Assembly (NCBI RefSeq): GCF_036884655.1
Contig: NC_088355.1
Span: 38,135,001-38,199,000 of the forward strand
From: Musa acuminata AAA Group
Taxonomy: Eukaryota; Streptophyta; Magnoliopsida; Zingiberales; Musaceae
Direction: 5' to 3'
DNA: 64,000 bases
The notes beneath the pieces are model-generated. The model worked only from the letters and a program-made list of their open reading frames with translations, was not told where the DNA came from and did no database searches. Positions 56,548-64,000 of the stretch are shown here, one piece after another. How positions within the stretch are numbered: the stretch's first letter is position 1; the number at the start of each line of letters is the position of its first letter. Made by a program: the position numbers and the translations under genes.

Positions 56548-59500
56548 TCACATCACCATCGATGCAACAGGGAACAATCTATCTAGTAAGGTGTACAAAC
56601 CCCCTCCAAGTAAAAGTGCTCCACTGCAAAAGCAAAACAAGTCGGTCATGACAGCCGCGCATGTATCAATCAGGAATTTGTTAATGAGTTAATGCTTGTA
56701 CAAGACCATCCTGAGTTCATTTTCTTTTTTTTTTTTAGATGAGACAAATCAGGAACAAGCTTGCTTGTCCAGCAAATATTTATGCAAGACAATATCTATT
56801 TAGCTTAGTTTCATACTCTGCATGAGTCCCTCAAGACAAAAAAACAGCTGAAACAACTCTTATGTCAGATTAGTGTTTTTGTGGCAAATGGGATCATAAC
56901 TATAACCCATTATAGTTGCAATTCCAGTTTTACTGATTACAATATCTATATATACCCTTTGTTTTTTCTTTCAATGAGTGATGATTAACATTGTGGAAAA
57001 GAAAAAGGAGTAGTACATTCTTTGATTAAATCATGCTTTTGAATCGTATTAAGCAAAAATCATACCTCAAAGGGTTTATCCAAGCTGAAAACCTCCGAAA
57101 AGAAAGCAAACTCTGCAAGATAGCAATGTTTGTTACTAACGGCAGAAGAGAAATAACCTAAACAACTTTCATTGTTTAGAAATCTATAAGAAAGAACTTA
57201 CATATGTCAGTGATAATTTCAAGGAATCTTTAACGAGTCAAAATCACCAAAAATAACAGAAGTGTTAAACTTCCTTTAAGCAATAGCCAGTTTGCTCGAC
57301 ATACAATTGACAAGTAACACTATGATCTATACCAACGTTGATGTGGCTATTAAAAAATGATGTTTTTTAGCCAATAACAATTTAAATAAAATGTATATAC
57401 ACTACTTTTTAAGGTTCAACTCTCCATAAAATCCAACTATCAACTTTATTCTTTTTGCATCTTGGCTATTTAAACTCTGCACATTTCCAGTCACTGTTCC
57501 TATCACTCATGTCCACTATGTGGATGCTGCTCTTGATACCTTGTCTCTCTTTTCTCTTGGAGTTCACTTGCTCCTCTTCCTCTACCTCTATCTTGCAACA
57601 CATCAAGAGACATATCTGGTCTTTAACTCCAACCCTTACCCACTTCACCGTTGATCAGGCTGGCTCAGGGTTTAACCAAGTTTTGCTAAATCTCGTATTT
57701 AACTCCAACCGTTAACCACCTCAACATTGATTAGACTGGGTTAGATTTTAACCAAGTTTTGTTAAATCTCCTCTTTGACTCCAACCCTTACCCACCTCAA
57801 CATTGGTTGGACTAGGTTAGGGTTTAGCTAACTTTTGTTAGGTAGCAGGCTGGTGGGTCCATGTTGAAGATGGTAACCAACATCATGCTACCTCGATCTA
57901 AGGCCAGTCATGTCTCATGTAAAGTAAATTACTCATATCTAAATATGCAAATAAATCAACTTATCAAAGAGAGAATATCCTGTAGAAACATGAAAGAAAG
58001 AAGGATTTCCATATCTGTTGTTAACCTGTAATGCGCCAGCAAAAGAAGCTGCAACAAGGAGAGGAGCAATATAGCCTGTAGTATATGTTAACAGTAGGCT
58101 CCCACCTATTATTGGATCCTGGTGGATCACATTTACAATTATAAGCATTAGTTGCAACATATATGGTAAAGAATCCATAGAGAAGTAGGATTCTACTCAG
58201 GAAAAGGGGAATGTACATCATCAGTAGCAATATAGCAAAAAAAGCAAACTTTTGACCATGTGGAATATAATTTTCCTGTCATTTTACACTATTAAAAGCA
58301 TAGAACTAGGTATGAAGCTTCACAAAAATGTCAACACCTTATGGAAATATAATTTAGCAAATAGAATTGTCTTTGAACAGAATGGGAAAAAAGCCATGTG
58401 CGAGGACTGAAGAAACTCATATTTAACAATAAGAAGCACAAAAAGCCAGTGTTAGTCATGCAAAATAAAGCCTCCTGCAGTGGCCATGCAATACTGATAA
58501 TTCTTTAGTTTATACTTTATACAACCCACAATGATTGCTGAGTATTAATGCTTTACCTTCTGCTAGTCTGGAAGATGATACTTAGTCTTTGTCAATTGAC
58601 TTTGATGAATATATTCTCTACTAAGCCATGACCTTTACAAATTACATTAATTAAAACCTTGTACAATGTTTCCTGGTCATGCATTTCTCCATCTGTATAG
58701 CATAAAATATTGTTTCTATTGCAAGCTCTAAATCTCAATCAGTATGTGATTCTTCGACTCGGTGAAAGAATACAACAGAGTGAAAGAGAGGAAAACATTA
58801 AGCACCAATTATTGGATTAACTTAGTTAATATCAAATAAAGGTTTCAAGTAATGGTTTATACAGGGTTTTCAATTTCGATGTGTACCACCCGGTATGGGC
58901 GGTATGTACCAGTCCGAGAGGATACTGGTACATGGACCACACTCTATCGGGCAGTATTAGTATTTTGACCGGTACCGCTTTGTATTTCGACCGTTACCGA
59001 GACGTACCGATCGGTATGCCCTGGCGTGATAGGTGGAGCTATTTTTAAGGTTTTAAGGTATACCATCGGTATGCCCTGGCGTACTGATAGGATATACCGG
59101 TACATACCGCACCGAGTAGAGCTCGGTATGCCGGTACGGACCCGTATTCAAAACCCTGGGTTTATATACATGATGACAGTAACTAATTAGTAAGAACAAT
59201 GGAAAAATAACAAATAACAAATCTTTTAAGTTAAATTCTCAGCCACAATTTCTGTTCAAACAAAGAAGTTCTTGAGCTATATAAAAGCTAAATTTTAGCA
59301 CATATAGAAATCATGCTATAATTTTATTTTGCTCAAATTTTGATACCCTGGATGTTGCCACATATCCCAGAAGAGTGGCAAGAACAGGAGTACTGCAAGG
59401 TGATGCAGCTAGGGCAAATGTAAGGCCAGCCAGATATGCTTGCACACCTGAGATTCAAACTTCAAATTGGAAATCCTTTATTACAGATCTTAGTTAAAGT

Positions 59501-62323
59501 AAAGAATAGCAAATCATGTATGCCTTCTAACAAAATTGAAACTAGTAAAACAAGATATAATTACCCGAAGGGAAGTTAGCTGCTGCGGACCGAGGGTCAA
59601 AATCACTAAAGAATGAGGGAAGTTGTAACTCGATTATCTTCAAAAAAAAAAAAAGGATGGCTCAGTAGAAGAAGCAAGTGCAAAGCTAACACTTAGCAAC
59701 ATCTTGGTAGATGTTTAAGGCTTAAGCACTCTAAATCACATAGTATAAAGTGAATAGTAGAGTTATAGGATCCAAACCACAAAGATAATTGTTTTCTCGG
59801 AAAGACAAGGGCATTAGACAATGTATATCTGCACAACATATCCAACTTAATTTTGACTGGTTTCATTGTATCTCTTAAGTTGAGATTTTAACAGAAAACC
59901 ATCTGCACAATCATGATCATCAAGGATTTTCTTGGGATACTCTGGCTTGAAAGTTCATTCATTATCAAATAAATAGACCTCGGAGAAAAAGTAATTTTAT
60001 TCCTTTTGCATGATATATTACAGTGGCTGGTTCAACAACATAACTACTTCAAATATTAATATAGCTCAAATATAGAGTATCAGCAAAAGCAGCTTCATTC
60101 TTGAAAAACCACATGCAGAAGTTGAATTACCTCTAAGAGATTTAAACCCATCAGGATTGCCAAGCCTGAAGCAGCTACTGGAAGGCCTTGGCCAATCTGC
60201 CCGTAGGCCTTTCCAGCAAAAGAAGCACCAATTCCTAGGATGGCTAATGTTGTAGCCAAGCCCAGTGAAAAAGAAACTGAATTCCAGATAACCTAAGAAA
60301 AAGAGCAAAACAACCTTAAGCAGCATTTAGTAACGAACTATTAGATAAGGTTCGAACACAATGAGTTACTTTCAATTTCACAATCAGATTCATAGTTAGT
60401 TCGAAAAAAATTTTAATCATACCAGGAGAATCTCTAACCAACAAGTTAGGCCACTAATTCCAATTGCCAGAAATGAATATTAAAGTAAAATTGGTTTCCC
60501 GAATTGTAATGATCATTTATTAATTAACATACAGCATCATATGAGCTATATACTCGATCCTGTATGTTTGATATCATATTCTGATATGATTAGGATATTG
60601 TCAAATCTTAGTTCTCTTTCTTCCATGTTGCGCATGCATCATTTATTTCTTTGACAAATTCTCACCTCAGCTCGACTTTTCCCAGAGCCAAAAGCACCTG
60701 AATGATTGCAAAAGCAGACACGCATTAGCCAAAAAAATAATTTACCCTGTTGTTTAATGCAATGGATAATTTAATAAAAGCAACCATATAGTGATGTTCC
60801 TAATGACTAATGTGCTTACCAATGTATCCTAGTGTCAATGGCAAGACACTAAGCGTACAAGGTGACAAACTGGTAACAAGACCTGCACCAAAAATAACCG
60901 CCACACTGCAAACAAAGACATTCACAAATATTGAAATAAAAAAATAAAGATTGATAGTTATGAAAATCAATTACTGAAAATAAATCAACCTAGTAAAACT
61001 AAGGGCAGACAACTGGTTCTGAACAGCCTCATTAGCTTGTTGTCCAGCTGAATACAATAGACCTCCAAACCAATCACCAAGGCTTATATCAGCTAGAAAA
61101 GTGGGGAATGGTACTTCCTGATACCGCAAAACAAAACTTAGTTTTCAATGTTGATCCAAAAATTAACCTCATGCAATAACAGATATATTAACTATTAAGA
61201 ACATGCTACATGAAGTTAAAGTCTCGATTTGTCCCAAGCATCGACCACTGGATCTGGAGCAAGTTTGTCAGAAGCTCTTACAAGAAAAGGATTCAATCAA
61301 TACAAACATTAATCTGTCAGCTTTTTCAACCAGTGGTTTAAAAAATGAAAAACTCAAGAAAAAGGCCTCGAAACTCAAGAACTCAATATAAGCAGAAGCT
61401 AGATTTCACTTCAAAGAACTTCAATGTTTTACAAATGAATTCATGAGTCAAGGTTCAAATAGTTTGACCATAGAAGCTAACATAAAATTATAGAAAATTT
61501 ATCTAGTGAGAAGGGACTCTGTATCTGCAACTTAGGGAATCAAAAGCTGTTAAGTTTGTAGGCTGAAACTTGAAAATAGAAGTGTATCATTTTTTAAGCT
61601 GTTACTTGGCCTCGGTCGAATTATTCACCACATGGTACGGGTATATGAAGTTCAGAGCTTCAAGGAACTCTTTAGGCATCAAGCAACCTCTCAATTAAGG
61701 TGTAGATTTTTTATCTTTGATAAGCATCAACTTGATGTCACCACAACATATACATAATCGGCTAGCTAAGAGAGGCCAGTTTTCAAACCACATGACAATC
61801 TAAAGCACAAGAGCAACAAGTTCTTTTACCAAGACATTCTCCAAAGGCAAGGCACCAACAGAATCCACAGCAACCAAGCTTCCCACTGCAATCAAACCAC
61901 ATCAGCAATAAGCATTTAAACAAACATATAGCAGGCACCAAATCCCCGAAAGGTTCCATCTTCTCCGCAAATGAAGTCGCAGCACAGAGGCAATAATTGG
62001 AATAAAATCCAAGGGGAACTAATTACCTGCCACGGCTGCCGCCCAAAGGGAAGGTGACACTTTGGGCATCTTGACAGGCAATTCGTGCATCCTCTTTCCT
62101 GATACGAAGTTGCAACCACTAATTAACTGAAGAATCTCCACAATATTTTCTCTAGCCTGACAAAAGATTTCATAAAATACAAAGTGGGTTGGTGATAGAA
62201 GATACCAAAGTGCCCGCGCGCACAAAGAGGGACAGCGGGCTTGCCAGGGACGTTGGGGTTCTTGCTCAAGGTTGGGATTTTGGTTGGAGCGGAGAGACGG
62301 CAGCAGCTCATAGCGGAGATCAT
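56548..62323 (-). CDS. CCDA: Chloroplast CcdA-like thiol-disulfide transporter
   Basis: Twelve minus-strand exons (62323-62206, 62098-62027, 61885-61830, 61117-60990, 60905-60820, 60697-60666, 60292-60131, 59637-59565, 59447-59347, 58118-58026, 57112-57066, 56623-56548) give 347 aa. CcdA passes reducing power across the thylakoid membrane to the apoplastocyanin/cytochrome-c assembly route (haem attachment to cytochromes f and c6). The two redox cysteines sit in the repeated halves: C141 in [18 protein letters not shown] and C260 in [18 protein letters not shown]. Helices include [35 protein letters not shown] and [19 protein letters not shown]. The first 60 or so residues are basic and Ser/Pro-rich, like a transit peptide. 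The start at 62323 ([10 protein letters not shown]) is the first in-frame ATG of exon 1. Exon phases are consistent throughout. Intron 9 carries a TACCG-rich repeat. Confidence 0.92.
57620..57845. repeat. Tandem repeat of about 85 bp in CcdA intron 10
   Basis: Nearly three units each contain CTCCAACCCTTACCCACCTCAACATTG and GGTTTAACCAAGTTTTG-like phrases with substitutions. The unit lies between exons 10 and 11. Confidence 0.88.
58865..59160. repeat. TACCG/CGGTA-rich dispersed repeat (copy 3)
   Basis: Within CcdA intron 9, phrases such as ACCCGGTATGGGCGGTATG, TACCGATCGGTATGCC (the latter followed by a second GGTATGCCCTGGCGTA) and CCGGTACATACCGCACCG repeat. The end phrase TATTCAAAACCCTGGGTTT resembles the edge AGGGTTTTCAATTTCGATG at 58863, so the element may carry short inverted ends. 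Confidence 0.65.
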
Positions 62324-62725
62324 CTTATCCTTGCTCTACTTGTACTTGTCGCGAGAGAAGGGGCGGAGGAACGGTTGCCGGTCGCCGGAGTCCTTAACAG
62401 GAAGAGGTCGGCCTGACGTCTCGCCCAATATCTTTCGACTCTTTTTGTCTGAGGTTATAATAATGAATAAAAATTATTTTGTGGCTGCAGTGAAATGAGA
62501 TCACGGTGAATGTGTTTATAACATCCGACATATATTATATAACGGTCGTTATTTAAGTTGCAACGCCTGATATAATATATCATATCGCCAAAAGCTATAT
62601 GTAGTTCATTCGTGTCCAGTACACGCGTCGACATAGATCAAACCCAAGAGAACGCTTCGCAACAACGCGGTGCTCCGCATCCTCCACCCCAGGCGACGGC
62701 ACAGACGCACAGCGGACGTAGGGCG

Positions 62726-62763
<38 letters not shown>

Positions 62764-64000
62764 CTGTTTTAATGTCAGCAATATTAGACTTTTGCATATG
62801 TAGAAACCTTGTAGTTGATGATTTCTGCTGTGATTTCAAAGATTCTGCACACATCTGACAACTCTTGGGTTGAAGGTTTCCCAACTTTTGAGTTGGCCAA
62901 AGATTTACCTAATTTGGGCTTTAGAGAAGCCTTGAAAGGATTTGTCTTTGCTCTCTTTCTTTTGAAGATGTCGTTCCATTGAAGTAAATGAAACCCAGTG
63001 ATTTTCATTTTTGAGAGAATTGCATGTCTACCCAAATCATTATTTTACCTTGATATGAAAAACTGTTCACCGCATATCATGTCATAGCTGATAATGTTGT
63101 TATGCTTATGTATTTTCTCAGGAGGTTGATATAGAGACCTAATAGATTTATGGATTATAGTAAACCAACAAGTTCTGAAGGTATTGTGACGTTAATCCAT
63201 TGTTTTTCTGATGGCTTCCATCCTTCGATTTTACATAAGTTAGACTTATTACTTTGCTGTATTTGTTCTTGTTGTGAGCTAAAAGTGAGATTTTAAGTAA
63301 TTGTTTAATGCAAGACTCGCATTGCTCTAAATTAGATGGTTAAACATATACATGAATGTAGATTATCTTCAGTTTATGTGTGTGTATAACATTCCCTTGT
63401 GTAATCATAAATAAAGATATATTTGTATAACGTTATGGATTTAGAAAAAGTATTTCATGATGCCATAGTTTAAACATTCACAATTTGTGAGTACTGAGAT
63501 CATAGTAGAAAAAGTTGTCCCAAACCCCAAGTCAGTGAAGAGTAGAAAAAAAGTCACTGACTATGTGGAATTGATTTATAGATGTAACACTTTCCATTTT
63601 GCATTACATGTTAAAGCCAAACAAGTTTAAAGTCTTGGCCCTGGCATGCTTTTTCACTAAAATGTAAAAATAAAGAATTCATTCTGGTTACAAATTGCCA
63701 AGAAACTGAGCATAACTTGTATCAAACTCTTTTCAGTCAATTCAACCTATGAGAGAATTTGCTTGTATCTCGAGAGGTTGAGGACAGAAAAAAGTTCCTT
63801 GATGTCACATTAAAGGTAATAGTATATGAAGCACAAGGCCTTAAGTTACAAACAAGTAGAACTGGTTAACTCCATTCTTGATCTGTAGTATTTAAGGTGG
63901 TTATGTAAAGATGAGTTGGGCTCTTGATGAGCTGATGGTGTAGGAAAGTTTATGAAGTGGAGACTGTAATTTTAGAACTATTTTAATGATTGATGCATGC
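62324..64000. other. Right-end region without a supported gene
   Basis: It holds the promoter side of the CcdA-like gene, a (CT)n run at about 62728-62759, then AT-rich sequence to the window edge. A minus-strand frame at 62784-63035 (KMKITGFHLLQWNDIF, KASLKPKLGKSL) has a somewhat protein-like composition. It lacks splice or family support, so I do not call it. Confidence 0.55.

Noticed and set aside
62784..63035. 83-codon minus-strand frame with Lys-rich protein-like sequence
   Set aside because: There is no recognisable family, no supporting splice partners and no promoter signals. I left it uncalled.

Overview
The window is nuclear DNA of a flowering plant. Genes have GT-AG introns and AT-rich intergenic space. 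There is a Ty1/copia retrotransposon, and two gene products carry apparent plastid transit sequences. GC-rich first exons and a very GC-rich, GC3-biased intronless transporter gene point to a monocot. I lean towards a banana-like (Musa/Zingiberales) genome, but the species is an inference.

Layout. (1) 1-3739: 5' part of a minus-strand DGS1/NCA2-like mitochondrial outer-membrane protein gene that runs towards the left edge. (2) 6060-11140 and 15930-18330: a rearranged cluster of WAT1-related (EamA/MtN21-type) transporter copies. One copy is intact (minus, 9566-11068). One is nearly intact but has lost a splice donor (plus, 7522-9004). Three or more are broken, and one stray DGS1 exon copy lies among them. 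(3) 12245-15875: a decayed, 3'-truncated Copia element on the minus strand with its 5' LTR, primer-binding site, gag, protease, integrase and part of reverse transcriptase. (4) 19200-19960: a degenerate array of roughly 30-bp repeats. (5) 19968-36604: an old tandem duplication of a neighbouring gene pair, a sugar-phosphate/phosphate translocator (TPT family) and proteasome subunit alpha type-4 (PAC1). The left unit keeps the translocator but has only the promoter, leader exon and intron of PAC1. The right unit keeps PAC1 but only a truncated translocator. (6) 37231-43037: a plastid-type KDPG/KHG aldolase gene with nine exons. (7) 44274-48796: a ZNF830-like zinc-finger gene with seven exons. 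(8) 50136-55236: the eIF3e gene with eight exons. (9) 56548-62323: a minus-strand chloroplast CcdA-like thiol-disulfide transporter gene with twelve exons. The remaining right end shows no gene I can support.

The genes are not functionally clustered. They are ordinary housekeeping genes (proteasome, translation initiation, a nuclear zinc-finger factor, plastid redox, sugar-acid metabolism) beside a repeat-rich, duplicating left half. I reconstructed exon boundaries by hand from GT/AG sites, reading frame and family resemblance. For every multi-exon gene, the total coding length of the exons listed is divisible by three. I found no CRISPR, operon or defence-type system. The most interesting material is structural: complementary gene loss after tandem duplication, a deletion joint with a templated filler, a large WAT1 inverted repeat, and a promoter-like segment shared by two unrelated genes.
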